A stretch of DNA of 64,000 nt from Epiperipatus broadwayi (lineage: Eukaryota; Onychophora; Udeonychophora; Euonychophora; Peripatidae), in the NCBI GenBank assembly GCA_028023455.1, contig JAQFVV010012423.1, positions 7,418,269 through 7,482,268 of the forward strand. The letters are read 5' to 3'. This document shows positions 12,051 through 23,869 of this stretch, one piece after another. How positions within the stretch are numbered: the first letter of the stretch is position 1; every line of letters begins with the position of its first letter. The position numbers and the translations under genes are program-made. The notes under the pieces were generated by a model. It saw nothing but the letters and a program-made list of their open reading frames with translations, was not told the DNA's origin and searched no databases.

Positions 12051-13173
12051 TTTTTTATTGATTTTATATTCAATATATTATTATTTGATACAGAATTATA
12101 AAGTGTAGAGCCATGTAAGATCTCAATCAAGCTTTGCTTGATAATAATATGGTTTTTATGACTTCCACTGGAGAATGTATCATAATGAATTTATTGTTGC
12201 TTCGTTAAAACAAATTATATTCTTGATCATAAAATCTGGAAACCATTCTGTATGCTAGTTGGATTCTTTACATTTTGGCTTAGATATTTTAGCATACATG
12301 TAAAGTCAGCTATGGATTCAGCATCTTTAGCAATATGTCACCCTCCTCTCAGCAATGCTAGTGATGCATAATTTTATAGTCATTTTTTATAATCAATGCT
12401 TGTTGACATTCATCTGATCAACTGAAATTAATCTGGAATATCCTGCCTCCAGATAATAACTAAATATATATTTACAGATATATTAAATAGCCAGCTGAGT
12501 AGTTACAATGGACTAAAAAAAAACTTGTCAGCCTGTTTCATGACCTTGCGAAATGAAGATAATATAGTAGCATATAGGTAGATGCAATGATTCTTTATAG
12601 GATTTGATAAATTTACTTATTGTGTAATAATATATTATTTCTTTTTTATTATGTTGTTTGTCAGAGGATTTATTATCATGGTGCTCTATTTATAGTTATA
12701 AGTTGTATTATTTCCATTATTTAGTTTGCTTAATGTTTTTTTTTTTAATTCCAACTTTATTTAAACTTTTCAAATATATTTGACTTATATATTTTTAATA
12801 TGACTTTAATATTTGAATTATAAATAAAAAAATTTGTTGCTAAATTGTTGTCTGCCTTTTATGTTATTCTATTCTATAAATAGTATGCAGTAATTAAAAT
12901 ACGTACTGATATTTCCCATTGCTGTTGTGAAAAAATATATATTACTTCCTTTTTACCACTTTCCTTGAAAGACTATTAAGGAAGAGAAGGAGGACATTCA
13001 GGACCTTTTAAGGATGAAACTTTTTTTAAATAAAAATAATATATATCTTAATAATATTTGAAATATAGGCATTCTTTATATATACCTTAATAATGAAATG
13101 CTAAAGTTAATAAATAATAATTAAAATCAATTTTGTTAAATTTTCTTCAAATATTAAGTTAAAATTAATAGAT
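12051..13173. other. AT-rich non-coding stretch, nothing recognised
   Basis: Long T and AT tracts only. No frame, splice-bounded exon or repeat terminus was convincing. Confidence 0.5.
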
Positions 13174-15778
13174 AAGAATTAAAATCTTTTTAAAATCAAT
13201 ATCCTTCAAATGGAGACCATCTATGCATGGTTCGCATTTGTGGAAATCCTGCAAGCTGCCACCCACAAATACACCTGGAATTCCTGAGGGCCACTCAAGT
13301 TGATGGCTTCTATGGACAAAATTTCAGAGCAACTAAATGATCAGGAGAGTGGGCCATTAGACATTAGAACTTCAATACCGCGATGCTCAAAAGGCCTTAA
13401 CTGAATGCATCTCAGTCAAACGCATCAGAGGTATGTGGGAAATCAGCATTGTTTGACAGAAGTTACCTGGGGTGGGCTCTTGGTTCCCACAGGAAGCAAA
13501 CCACCCCCTCATCCATCACGGTCAGCAACAAATCCTACATAGGTCAGGAATTGCTCCTTTATTTGAGAAACCATTACAAGCACATGCTTCTCAAAGCTGA
13601 CATCCTTCCTTTTACTATGCCATCAACTTTGAATGTCAGCTCTGATCCTGGCATCACTCAGGCCATACTACTTAACAAACTGAAAAGCTTTCCTGACCAT
13701 GTCCACCCTGGTCCTCATGCTATCCCAAGTTTATCCTCCATCTAAGTCAGTTCACCATCCCCATTACTCTCAACATTACATCATCGAGGGTCTCTATCCA
13801 GTAACATTAGTCCCTTTCCTTAAGAAAGATCGACCACCTACTGAGCTCAAGAGTCTTAGGCCCATTTCGATGACCCCTCTGCTCATAAAACTTATTGAGT
13901 CTACCATTAAAGAGTCACTAGAACAATTCATACTCCCTGCCCTTTCTGCCTCACAGTTTGCTTGTAAGGGGCACTCCACTCTTGGGGCTACCACACTCTT
14001 TAAGATGACCACCGAGCATGTTAGGCAGTCTCGAAATGGCAGGCCCATCACTGTCCAACTAGACATCCAGGCAGCCTTTGACTCTGTTAGGGTCGACCTG
14101 CTCCTTGGTGTCCTCAGTAACCTGAACATCCCAGAGGCCCTTCTGTCCATCCTCCAGAATCTCCTGTCCAACAGAGAAATCCCAGTTACCCTAGATGGGA
14201 AAGTTGCCCCTGGCTTCACACCCAACCTATCCAACCCTCTGGGTTATCCGTTGAGCACTTTGTTGATCACCACATTTCTGAATCCCCTCTTGCTGAGGCT
14301 AGAACATGACCTCCCTGGCATCTTCATTCCTGCACTGAGCAAAAGCATCAAATGCCTTGCTTATGTAGATGATGCGGTTGTCTTCCTTCTCTCAGTTGAA
14401 CTCATCCCCAAGCTTCTACAGATCCTCACCTGGTACTCCAAAACATACAGGCTGGAATTTAGCAGTGATAAATCAGTGGCCTGGTAACTTTCAGCTGGTA
14501 AACAAATCTCTTTCACCTTCAATGCCAAGCCACACAACTTCTTCGGATTCCCCCTCATAGTGTCTCCTAGGGACATGAGAGTATGAGTCCAAACCACACT
14601 ATCAAAGCATCTCATCCACCCTCAGCACCGTCACAGGCATCTACCTCTCCCTTTATGGGGAAGTCACCCTCCTCAATCTTCTAGTGTTTCCTAAAATAGC
14701 ATACTTCCTCCCCATTGTTCTACCTACACATGCCTTTATATCCAAAATCAACTCCCTTTGTACCCGTTTTTTCTGGGGCAGAAAGGTTGTGGCCATCAGC
14801 CTAAAAAGAACTGTTTTCCTAAAAACTTCAATGGGTTGGGCTTGCACTCCATCGACACTCTTTTGATTCAGAGATTTCACAATATTATCCTCACACTCAT
14901 AAGTCACTTCCTTGCCAATCTTGTGCATATCATTTTCACACCCACCGACACTCCTCCCAGTGGCAGGCCTTGGTCATGGACCTCACTCATTGCCAACATC
15001 CTACAAAAGGCTGGCTTTGTTATACCATCCATCAGCAGCAAACTAAAGTATTGGGAGTTTTTCAATCAGATCGCAGATTTCTCCATTGTGTCCCCTACAT
15101 TCCTCGAACTTACCAATGCTCAAATAATCCACAAATTCAAAAGGTGGTCCCTTGAGGCAAAATTCCTCGATTTCCTCTTCAAAATCAATCTTCACTCCCT
15201 TCCCACAAATCAATTTCTGGTCAACCGTAGGGGGTTTCACCAAGATCTCTCCCATATGCCAACTCTGTAAAACTGACAACGAAACCCTCCACCACTTCCT
15301 ACTTAAATGTCCTTTTCTGCTTGGCATGAGAAATGTCATCAACTCCTGCCTCTTCAATCTCCAAGAATCCATAGAAACAGGGAACTTCGCAGCTATTAGA
15401 CTACCAATTTTTCTCATCTATGTTCCGATGTGCCATCATCCTTGACCAGAGAGTACATTCAGTCAATCAAAAGCTCTTGGATCTAATTTGCACTCTCAAA
15501 ACCTGAGATACCAAACTAGCCCCACCTCCACTCCTCACAGACACTTGGGCAATCCTCCAACTCCCAATCTCCCAGCCTCTGTCATAGAACTCAATCACAG
15601 ACATGCATTTCTGACTGGCCTGGATTATACACCATTTCCCCTCTTCACTTCCCATTCCCTTTTACACGTATCCTTCCCCTCTTACCATGTTGCTCCTGTA
15701 ATTTCATTTATTTTACTGTATCTATTTTTTTTTTTTATGAATAAACATTTCATCACTGAGAAAAGAATTAAAATCTTT
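13174..15778 (+). mobile_element. 5'-truncated L1/Tx1-like LINE with 16-bp target duplication
   Basis: AAGAATTAAAATCTTT occurs at 13174-13189 and again at 15763-15778, exactly bracketing a more GC-rich block of about 2.57 kb that contains non-LTR RT coding sequence. This is the expected outcome of target-primed reverse transcription. The 5' end lacks any endonuclease domain or leader ORF, so the copy is 5'-truncated. The 3' end does not finish in a long A tail; a T-rich stretch is followed by ATGAATAAACATTTCATCAC, so this family may use a specific 3' tail. All coding sequence is broken, so the copy is inactive. Confidence 0.88.
13449..15445 (+). pseudogene. L1/Tx1-like ORF2 protein (reverse transcriptase and C-terminal zinc knuckle), frameshifted
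   Basis: At about 13560-13735 lies the pre-RT region with HPGPHAIP. The RT proper is in the 13699-14487 frame: LRPISMTPLLIKLIEST, then QFACKGHSTLGATTLF, then DIQAAFDSV (first catalytic Asp). It continues with a weakened PLGYPLSTLLIT block, where intact relatives have a PQGSPLSPLLF-like motif, and ends with CLAYVDDAVVF (the paired catalytic Asp). Later frames carry the thumb-like FFWGRKVVAISLKRTVF (around 14770) and GLGLHSIDTLL. The C-terminal knuckle CQLCKTDNETLHHFLLKCP is at about 15259-15315. Stops and at least three frame changes make it a pseudogene. The L1/Tx1 assignment rests on the FWG...GLGLHSIDTL region and the knuckle, and is tentative. Confidence 0.82.
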
Positions 15779-16145
15779 ATTTAGCAAATTTTTTGCCATT
15801 ATCATGTAAAATGATTTTGTTCTTAGCAGATATTCATAACTTGTTTTATCTTGGAATTTTCCCTTATGCACTACCATCTACTTATATAGGTGTGTGAGTG
15901 TAAGCTCATAGTAAAGTCATTGTAGAAGAAAATGATGCATTACATATTCTTATCATGTGTAAGTATTATTATGTGCTAAGTAAAATGATTTATTTACAAT
16001 CAAAAAATAAAAAAATACCAAAAATGAATGGGAATATGCATTTTAAAAAAGTCTTAAAATGTTAAAAGAATAAAGCTTACTTTATTTCTGAATTTTTAAC
16101 TAAAAAAAATTGCCATAAAGGAGAACAAAGGAAATATCAACCTGT
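15779..16145. other. AT-rich non-coding stretch, nothing recognised
   Basis: No coding or structural signal seen. Confidence 0.5.
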
Positions 16146-16149
16146 TAAA

Positions 16150-16580
16150 GGATTTTGTTTTAGTGTTCACAAGGTAGCAATTCCAATTTCTTTTAGAAAA
16201 GTTTATATAATTCATAATAATTTTAACAGTTTTGCAAGCGGATCCTAGTTTATGATTCTTTCAGTAACAGAAATACTTCATAATTTATTTACAATTAAAT
16301 GTCCATTCTAAGCAAAGGATAAAATGTATTGTCATCTTATCAGGAGTTTATTATATTTAATAAATAAATCTTCATATCATAAAAAGTTATTTCATTTCAC
16401 CAATAAAACAATCCTACTTCTAATTGTTTTAGTGTTTACAGTGGTAGCATTCTCGGTCTCTTTTAGGAACTTAACTCTTTGTAATTTATAATGACTCCAG
16501 TTTTTTAAGCAAATATTGGTTTTTGTTTATCTCGATAATACTTGTTCATTTACTTTATTTATTTACAGTTAGATATTTGT
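16150..16580 (+). repeat. Two direct copies of a diverged repeat
   Basis: About 150 bp at 16155-16310 recurs at 16420-16575. Shared blocks include TTGTTTTAGTGTTYACARKG, GGTAGCAWTYYCRRTYTCTT and, toward the end, ATTTATTTACARTTARATRT. The GTGTTTACAGTGGTAGCATT piece resembles a worn tRNA A box, so these are probably old SINE copies. Confidence 0.45.
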
Positions 16581-16584
16581 GATA

Positions 16585-17315
16585 GGCTTCTAAGGAATGA
16601 CATTAATAGCAGATGAAATTTATAAACATATATTGAATTAGAATTAAGAAAATTATTTCTAAAATTTTGTAAATCAGGAAAATTATTTTGTGAATGAACT
16701 TGTTTCAGATAAAATATCATATTTATCTTAATATTATATTCTTTTAACTTACAATGTATTTTTATTACTAAATAACTCACAGTTGTTTTTAGAAACTGTA
16801 CTGAATAATGAAGCTTCAGTTTTCTTTTTATCTCAGACACTAGCTGTAGAAAGTATTCAATTAAATCAAAAAATATTAATTAATACAAAAATATTAGATA
16901 GTCTTTAAATTGTAATATATATGAATACTGCAAACAGATTGAAGCATTAGGACATAGCATATGTGGCATAATTATAAAAAGCTAGGATGATATTCATTAC
17001 TGTGAGATACTACTTTACTGTAATTCTTCATTTAAGTTTTTTTTTTGTATTATTCATAAATTCAGATTTTTAATTATGAATAATTTTAAAGCTTTTAAAA
17101 TGTACATCCATTAAATATTATTATTATTGTAGGCAAGGTTTACTACAGGCCAAACTGGGAATTAAATAAATGAATTTATTTTCTTGATATTTAGAATTAT
17201 CAAAATTCATCATACCTTTTGTTGTGTCATCTATAGAATCGCAAAGGCAACTGATCACATTAAGTAAGTTAGACTAAAGAAAGTAGTCTCAGGTATGATT
17301 AATTTTAAAAAAAAG
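16585..17315. other. AT-rich non-coding stretch, nothing recognised
   Basis: The minus-strand frame at 16559-16840 has no recognisable motif. Nothing else was supported. Confidence 0.5.
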
Positions 17316-17321
17316 TATGAC

Positions 17322-17640
17322 TTTATTGCTCTGTAGTTCATAAGAAGTTCAAGTGCCAGAATCATCTTGAGATCGGGAAGTCTCATGATTGATTATGGCA
17401 CTCAAACTTTCTATAAATTCATCACATGATCACCATTTCTTATGCTTGCACATAATTGTTATTAAAACAGACTCTGGGGGTATTGGATGAGTAAGCACTA
17501 GATGGGAATTTTATGCACAAGCCTTTTGGCATCCATTGATTACTCTGGCTGGCACTGAGTGGCACTACTGTATGGAGAGTTTTGCCGGTTTCTTATGGTA
17601 TTCCCGAGTAATAAATCCATATACCTTTTTTATTTATTTA
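17322..17640. repeat. Inverted SINE pair, the plus copy split by a foldback insertion
   Basis: The minus-strand SINE body (TTCATAAGAAGTTCAAGTGC, the complement of the family's tail region) meets a plus-strand SINE body (GATCGGGAAGTCTCATGATT onward). The plus copy is interrupted near 17420 and resumes at about 17588 with TTCTTATGGTATTCCCGAG, then the family tail GTAATAAATCCATA. The pair can fold (AAGTTCAAGTGCCA against TGGCACTCAAACTT). Confidence 0.65.
17418..17587 (+). mobile_element. Truncated copy of the 39-kb foldback element inside a SINE
   Basis: This segment matches the ends and middle of the 38.9-39.9 kb palindrome: ATCACATGATCACCATTTC, TGCTTGCACATAATTGTTAT, the TATTGGATGAGTAAGCACTA block, and a final CACTACTGTATGGAGAGTTT. 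Most of one arm is deleted. The SINE bases on either side (CTTTCTATAAATTC and GTTTCTTATGGTATTC) look like a decayed target duplication of about 14 bp, in agreement with the clean 14-bp duplication at 61.9 kb. Confidence 0.65.
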
Positions 17641-18317
17641 TTTTAAAAAAAAAATTTTAAATTTAAAATTCATCATTTTTACTGTGATTGAATGTACTTG
17701 CTACATATATTTTCTTTCTAGAAACCGTCAGATTCCTATTATTAATTATTATGTAGTATACGCTGATACAATATCGTTTTCTTATGTATTTGCATACAGA
17801 AGGTAGTTTTTACTTACAATAGTTATAATTAATGAAACTTTTTAGCCATTTTTTTAAATGTGTTATATACCTCCAGTTTGAGCGGTCCTTTACTTTCATA
17901 AAGCTGACTCACATAAATTTAAACTTATATGTGCAAAACATTTGAAAAATATAGTATATCAAGTGTGTTTCAATAAAAATGTGATAATGCCATCTCTGAA
18001 TCAACCATTGCAATGACAGTTAAGCTATTCACAAAAAATTTTAGGGTACTAGTGTGTGGAGCATTAAATGTGTACAAGTCAACCCAGCTCTTAGTTCTTG
18101 TTTATCTTATGATGTATTGTAATGTTTATTTTCATTTATTAAAAAAAATATTGGTAAACATATACCTGTTAAGAAATTATAAGTACATAAAATTCAGTTG
18201 GCACAAAAAATTGTGGAACTAGTAACTTATATAAATCGATAGCCGTTTATATTCATATTAGCATTGACATAAATTTTTTTCTTTTAACACTAATTTTTTA
18301 ATTTTTTTATTCTTTAG
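17641..18317. other. AT-rich non-coding stretch ending in a strong polypyrimidine tract
   Basis: The 69-codon frame at 18013-18222 has no motif. From about 18270 to 18317 the sequence is T-rich and ends TTATTCTTTAG, a good 3' splice-site context for the exon candidate that follows. Confidence 0.5.
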
Positions 18318-18396
18318 GTTGTTTATATAATACTCTTTTGTCTTCCACTCCATTTGGGAAGATTGCAAGGGAAAGCAGTGTGTCAAAGTTTAATAG
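18318..18396 (+). other. Candidate internal coding exon, 79 bp
   Basis: The segment is preceded by a long pyrimidine tract ending TTCTTTAG and followed by GTAAGCC, together a strong acceptor and donor pair. Two of the three frames are open across the whole 79 bp. One reads CLYNTLLSSTPFGKIARESS followed by VSKFN; the other reads VVYIILFCLPLHLGRLQGKA followed by VCQSLI. The first looks more like ordinary soluble protein, but I do not recognise the family. The 79-bp length shifts reading phase, so it would be a 3n+1 exon. This is the best host-gene signal in the window but rests on splice signals and openness alone, which AT-rich DNA can produce by chance. Confidence 0.35.
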
Positions 18397-18832
18397 GTAA
18401 GCCATAAACTGCAATACATATATATTGTACTGTTTATTTATATGGTACAAATATATTGGCATTCAGTAAGATATTTCAAGGCTAAGAAAAAAAAAGTAAA
18501 TTTAGTGGTCTTTTAAAAGAAAAACATTTTTAGATTTTTTTCTGATTAGTTAATTTATTTTTTTAAAAATGTACAATGAAAGTTAAAATTGTCATTCATA
18601 TTTTTTTTATGTAATTAAAAATAAAAGTTAAAATTGGAGAGAACAAATGACACACAAATTACCAATCTAGATAAGCTAAAAGAAAAATATTTTAGCTAAT
18701 TAAAGATGGCAGAATTATGCTAAAAAAAGAAAGACTTTGTAATGTAAATTTTATAAAGAATGTACAAGATTATCAATGTATAATTTTGACAAACAAAAGG
18801 TATGCGCAGAAGTCTGAAAACTGGGCCTCGAG

Positions 18833-18840
18833 TATAAAAA
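18833..18840 (+). promoter_or_regulatory. Candidate TATA box
   Basis: TATAAAAA lies in an unusually GC-rich patch (GGGCCTCGAG immediately upstream) and is followed at about 27 bp by GATCAACATC, a plausible initiator. The context looks like a polymerase II core promoter, either of a host transcript or of a degraded LTR. No paired LTR was found. Confidence 0.35.
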
Positions 18841-18859
18841 GGAAGAGACCAGTTGGATC

Positions 18860-19132
18860 AACATCTTGTTTTGTCTGTTTTTCCTATGGTCAGTGCTGGA
18901 TAACAAAAGAATATATCCAGGATCACCCTACGCTGAAATAATTCTGCATGTTGGAGTGAACCGGAGCTTTTGCTGACATCGTTACAGAAGATGGACACCA
19001 GAAAAGCTTTCATGACCGACCAGTAGAATAGACCACAAGATCAACTTATAACTGATGGCCGAGCTCATTCTCCCACAAAAAAAAAAAAACTATGCATAGT
19101 AATCACAAGCTTCGTGAACTCACTAAATTTAC
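18860..19132 (+). other. Candidate first exon or LTR leader ending in a splice donor
   Basis: A stretch of about 270 bp with clearly higher GC than its surroundings runs from the putative start site to CTGGTAAGTTAAG, a near-consensus 5' splice donor at 19132/19133. A 14-A run interrupts it at about 19077-19090. The longest open frame across it (from about 18717 to 18941) has no recognisable motif. It could be a non-coding first exon, or the U3/R part of an old solo LTR. Confidence 0.3.
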
Positions 19133-19135
19133 TGG

Positions 19136-20145
19136 TAAGTTAAGATTATTTATTCCTGATTGTGACAAAATTAAGTGTTTGCAAACAATTCTTAAAAATA
19201 TGTTTAAAATAATCCTGATAGAGACATTAATTTTCTTATGCAAGAGACATTCATTTAAAGGAACTTTCTAGAAAAAATTTGGAAATGAACTGTAATTGTG
19301 AAACTGTTGTTTCTTATTGATTCATATTTGGATTAATGTGCGTGTGTTCTCTCCAGTTTTATTTAATTAGTAATTTATCATTAAACATTTTAATTTGTTA
19401 GAATAAAAATATTTATTTCTAATAACAACTTTTCCTTGTACGTTATTAATAATAGTTATTAATGATTATTATTAAATTTATTAATATTAGTTTAGTAAGA
19501 TTTGAAAATATAATGTACCTTTGCCAATATGTTTTGAATAAGCTCCAGGAATAATAATATCTAAAAAATAATTCTAGTTACGGTATAATATAATACCGAT
19601 TCTTTTAAAAACATTTTTCTTTTTAATTTGCGATACGTGATGCGACTGATTTCAGCGGATTCTTATATGAATCCTGGCACCCTTATAAAAGAAATAAAAG
19701 CTTATTTCATCGATAGCATAAATCGTAACAATTACTAGGTAGAGTTGACCAGGAAATATAGTTATGTTTTTTAGAAATAGGAATGAAACTTTCTTCTTTT
19801 TGCATAACTTGATCAACTCACGCATTTTATTGCGTATGGAGGCCTAGTCAGATGGGCAATATGTTATAGTAAATTATGGGATAGATTTAAAGCACTTTCA
19901 AATATTAGTTCTCATGTCATATCTTCATGATATAATAAATGTTCACTTATTAAAAAAGAATCACTTAAGTACAGTTTTAAACAAGGTTCATAATGATAGT
20001 ATTTTATTTGTGGTTATATGTTACTTCCATCATTTTGGAATTTGCTATTAAAAAAAGATTTTTTTTAGTTATATTCATTTATTTGTATATTTATATACAT
20101 ACTATTTTATCTTAACTTTTAATTAACACATGCAAATGAATAGAT
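19136..20145. other. AT-rich non-coding stretch, nothing recognised
   Basis: No coding, RNA or repeat signal was convincing. Confidence 0.5.
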
Positions 20146-20149
20146 AATT

Positions 20150-20275
20150 GAGTAACTTTATTGTTTGGGAATTCATAAAAAGTTTGAACACTGGAAGTAT
20201 CAGAACTGGAACTCTGATGACTTTCTGCTTCAGAATCCAAAATTCTATTACTGTACTAAACCATATAAGGCATTT
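20150..20275 (-). repeat. Diverged tRNA-SINE, minus strand
   Basis: On the minus strand the segment reads GTTTAGTACAGTAATAG (head), a body with AGTTCCAGTTCTGATACTTC, then AACTTTTTATGAATTCCCAA and CAATAAAGTTA. The order and tail are those of the SINE family at 6.6 and 11.8 kb. Confidence 0.65.
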
Positions 20276-20279
20276 AACA

Positions 20280-21505
20280 CATACATATATATGTAAATAT
20301 GAAATTAGCATTACTTAATGCATATGTTATTAAGGAGAAAATATCATTTCCTATCAGGTTATAAATAAATAACACTGTATATTTAACAAAGGATCATATT
20401 TATTCATAACCTGGGGGAGAGTAGTGTTTAAAATGTACACCTTTCCTTTAGTAAGAATTTGTATATGTGTATTGATATATATATATAACTCTATGCTCAT
20501 ACCAGAGGCAACTGGTCCATATGCACTGCAATGCTGCAGCGCTTCCAGAAAAAATTAATTATTAAATTTGAGCATGAAACATATCAATAATATAACAATC
20601 ATTCAATATTTTGCATAATTATTAAGTAAATACAACTAATTATACTATTTTTAAAAACAATTATTTTTAGTGATGCTTGAGATTCTATTCAAAGAAGCGC
20701 CTAATTATGGCAGTGGCAGAAATATCATATTCAGTGAATTTCAGCAAGTTCTGCTGAGATTTATTTGCTCTTATCACTGCGCATAACTAGCATCATCAAT
20801 ACTGATCGCTGCCACAGGATCTATAGTTATTTGATCATGGTATATTTGTGTATTCTGGTTTTTCTTCAGAGTGAATACATTTTTATTGTTTTTATTTAGG
20901 ATGAGCAATAAAATATTCTGTTTTTTTTTCTTGATATAATTAACATTTATAAATTGACATAAATATTAATTACAGAAAAATATAAGAAAATAAAATAAAT
21001 ATTATTTTAAATATATATTAATTATGATGTGTGTTCTCATTTGTCATTACATGAAAAAATTGAAATAAAAAGTAAAGGTTGATCTATTTCAGATATTATT
21101 ATCTGTGTAACAGCAATTAGTAAAAACGAAAAATGTATCTTTTAACAACGATTGGTATGGAAAAATAAAATGGTTGTGTGGATGCAAAATTAGAAATGCT
21201 CTGTTTTGCTTTCCTTCCTTCCTCTTTGATGGCAATACTGTAATAAAGCATTCGTGCTTAAAAATTTCACAGGCTGCCACTGGTTTATATATTAAAAAAA
21301 AGTTATGCGTGTATTTTTTTATTATATTTTGATTCCATGATATTTTGTGTATGTGTCTACAAAATTGATGGCAATGAGAATTTGTATATTTAATTCTGGT
21401 GGTTTTGTGTTTTTTACTGTTAATTTAATATATTTATTGTTAAAGGAGGTTGCCTTGACTACAGATTGAGATTGGCTTTTTTTAATTTATTGTTTTTTTT
21501 ATATG
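20280..21505. other. AT-rich non-coding stretch, nothing recognised
   Basis: A 63-codon minus-strand frame (21089-21280) has no known motif. Nothing else was supported. Confidence 0.45.
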
Positions 21506-21510
21506 TCAAA

Positions 21511-21582
21511 GCACTGACCGGGAAGCGAACTCGGGCCAGCTGCTTGAAAGACAGCTATGCTAATCGTTGATTGTTATCATAT
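21511..21582 (-). pseudogene. tRNA-Gly-like pseudogene, 5' half degenerate
   Basis: On the minus strand, TTAGCATAGCTGTCTTTCAA, GCAGCTGGCCCGAGTTCGCT and TCCCGGTCAGTGC follow the layout of eukaryotic tRNA-Gly(UCC), which has AGCATAGCTGCCTTCCAAGC. The T arm is intact (CCGAG, TTCGCTT, CCCGG approximately paired, with a B-box-like GAGTTCGCTTCCC). The anticodon stem GCTGT/GCAGC holds the loop CTTTCAA, whose anticodon position reads TTC where the Gly model has TCC. The 3' acceptor strand TCAGTGC has no matching 5' strand, and the D arm is only partly recognisable. It is best read as a tRNA pseudogene or a 5'-damaged SINE head, not a functional gene. Confidence 0.72.
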
Positions 21583-21589
21583 ATTTTAA

Positions 21590-23795
21590 AAAATTACAGA
21601 GAAGCTAGAATAAAAGCTTTATAAAAAAAAAAAATAGAATTTATTTCCAATTACGAATTTCAATTAAACTCAAAAAGCAGTTATTTTAATTCCGGTAAAA
21701 AGTGATAAGCAAAACAACCCTGGATCAACTGATAACCATTAATTTCATTGTTAATGGATCTTTCCTATTGGTTGTATTCTATAGCACTTAGTCATTAGTG
21801 GGGGCTGTATCGCTTGTGATTCTTTTAAAATAATTCAGTCTAACATTTCTTGCTTTAAAACTCTTATGTAAATTTTGAAGAGATCTGCAAGTAAAACTAT
21901 AGGTAAAATTTCTTGAAAGCACTCAGCCAATTAATATTACAAATTGTAATTATCTTTACTATTGCCTGCGTTTTAGTGCATTTAGATGTATTAGTATGAA
22001 TTTCTTTTTTCATTATTCTTTTTTACAATTGGTTCATAAAAATATTGGTAATATAGCTTAGTGTAAAATATTGCAGGATATAATTTTAAACCTGTAATAA
22101 AACTGATTAATAAATAATTATAAGCTACACAATGTATATTCATTAGAGGTGAAGAGAATCAGATTTTTTAGTAGTTGTTTATCCACGTACAACAATAAGC
22201 AAACTTTGTGTTAAGTAAACAGCTGAGAACTTGTATGTTTAATCCATCATACATCAACATTATATACATATATATGTCAGATGGGAGGGAGGATATCTAA
22301 AAAGTAGATCAGGTTTCTGCTTGCAATCACATCACAAAAATAAATATTTGTAAATAAATAAGATAGATATGTTGTAGCTTATAATTCTTTATGATATATA
22401 TGTAGAATGATGCACTTCAAGGAATGAAGGTTCTTTTGGATTGAAATTTTAGCTGCTATTTCTGGTACTTGAATATTTGATCTCCTGGGCACCTAATCAT
22501 TCAATTGTTACTTTTAATGACTTAATATAAGCCTGAATTAATTTCCCAAAATAGAAGAATAAACATGCAATGTCATTAGCTTTTGATCATGATCATGTCT
22601 TAAATGAATTAATTAAAATATAGAAGAATTTATTATTAAAATTTAAAATAAAAAATTCTGAAATATTTCTTAATTAACTTTTTTCAAGGTCATAATCACT
22701 ATTTTTTATGAATCACTTTTTTAAATCTATAGATTTACATTTAATTTTTGAAATAGAGTATTGAAAGTAAGTAAGTTAGAAAATGTATCCAACATGTAAA
22801 ATTAATATATATAGTTTTTTGTATTTTTTAACTATTAATAAAATCGAATATTATAAGTCACTGCCTCTTAATCACAGGGCAGCATATCCAAAAACTGAAT
22901 AAAGATTATTGTTCATTTATACTAAAACATGGATTTTCTTCTTTAATCTGGATGAGAACATTATGCCATTTATTTAAACATTTTTTTTTTTTTAAAAGGC
23001 AAAATTATCTTCATAATTCCTTTCAAGAATTTAAGCAACTGAAAATATATTTTAAAATTAACATTTTTGGTTATCAAAACTCAAAAGTTATGATTTATGC
23101 TTGTAAAAAGAATCCTTTTATAGTATTTTTAATTGTGGTAGGCTTACAAATAATTAAGTTTCTTTACACTGCTTCAATAAATTTAACAATATGAAATTCA
23201 TAAAAAAATTTCACATTAAACAACATTGTCTGTGACAATTTTTTTTATTATTAAGTTTTTCTTATGTGATCATATTTTTCACTTCAATTTTTTACATATT
23301 GAATTAATAGCTCTGGGCCATCTTTTGTAAAACTAACTGTATGAAAAGCAGGATTGCTGGGTAAAAGCTTGGATTATAAAGTAGCTGTTAGTCCAATCCA
23401 TGAAACAATGGTTTTTATTAATTAAATCAACTTTTTGAATTATCTTTATAGTCTATATTTTGCAAATTAGGAAATGATAACAATTAGTAAAAATGAAAAC
23501 CTGCTACTTCTTGAATTTTCACACATATCTAGATCTGATATTTCATATATGTAGATAGATGAAGAAAATTCTTGTTAAATAAAATAAAAATTACCGTCAT
23601 AATCGGAAAACAGGCTTGTGTTAAGGTTTTTAATAACATTATTAGGTACATTACATGATGTATTTAAGGGGGCAAAAAAATCCATTATAGTTATTAACAG
23701 ACAAACTAAAATAGTGTAATACAAAATATTAAAAAAACTGAAAAATTATTTAATATTATATTAGTATAATGAAGTGTTATTACTTATGTGTGTAA
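21590..23795. other. AT-rich non-coding stretch, nothing recognised
   Basis: Frames at 22952-23194 and elsewhere lack motifs. A possible very old SINE remnant lies near 22400-22500 but is too diverged to call. Confidence 0.45.
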
Positions 23796-23869
23796 TATTT
23801 ATAAAATCATCTTATATATAGATAGATGGTATGTATTTAATGTAAGGCATGAATGTTTGAAAATTAATT

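Noticed and set aside
13794-15655. Minus-strand frames of 84-146 codons
   Set aside because: Shadows of the GC-richer LINE ORF2 on the plus strand.
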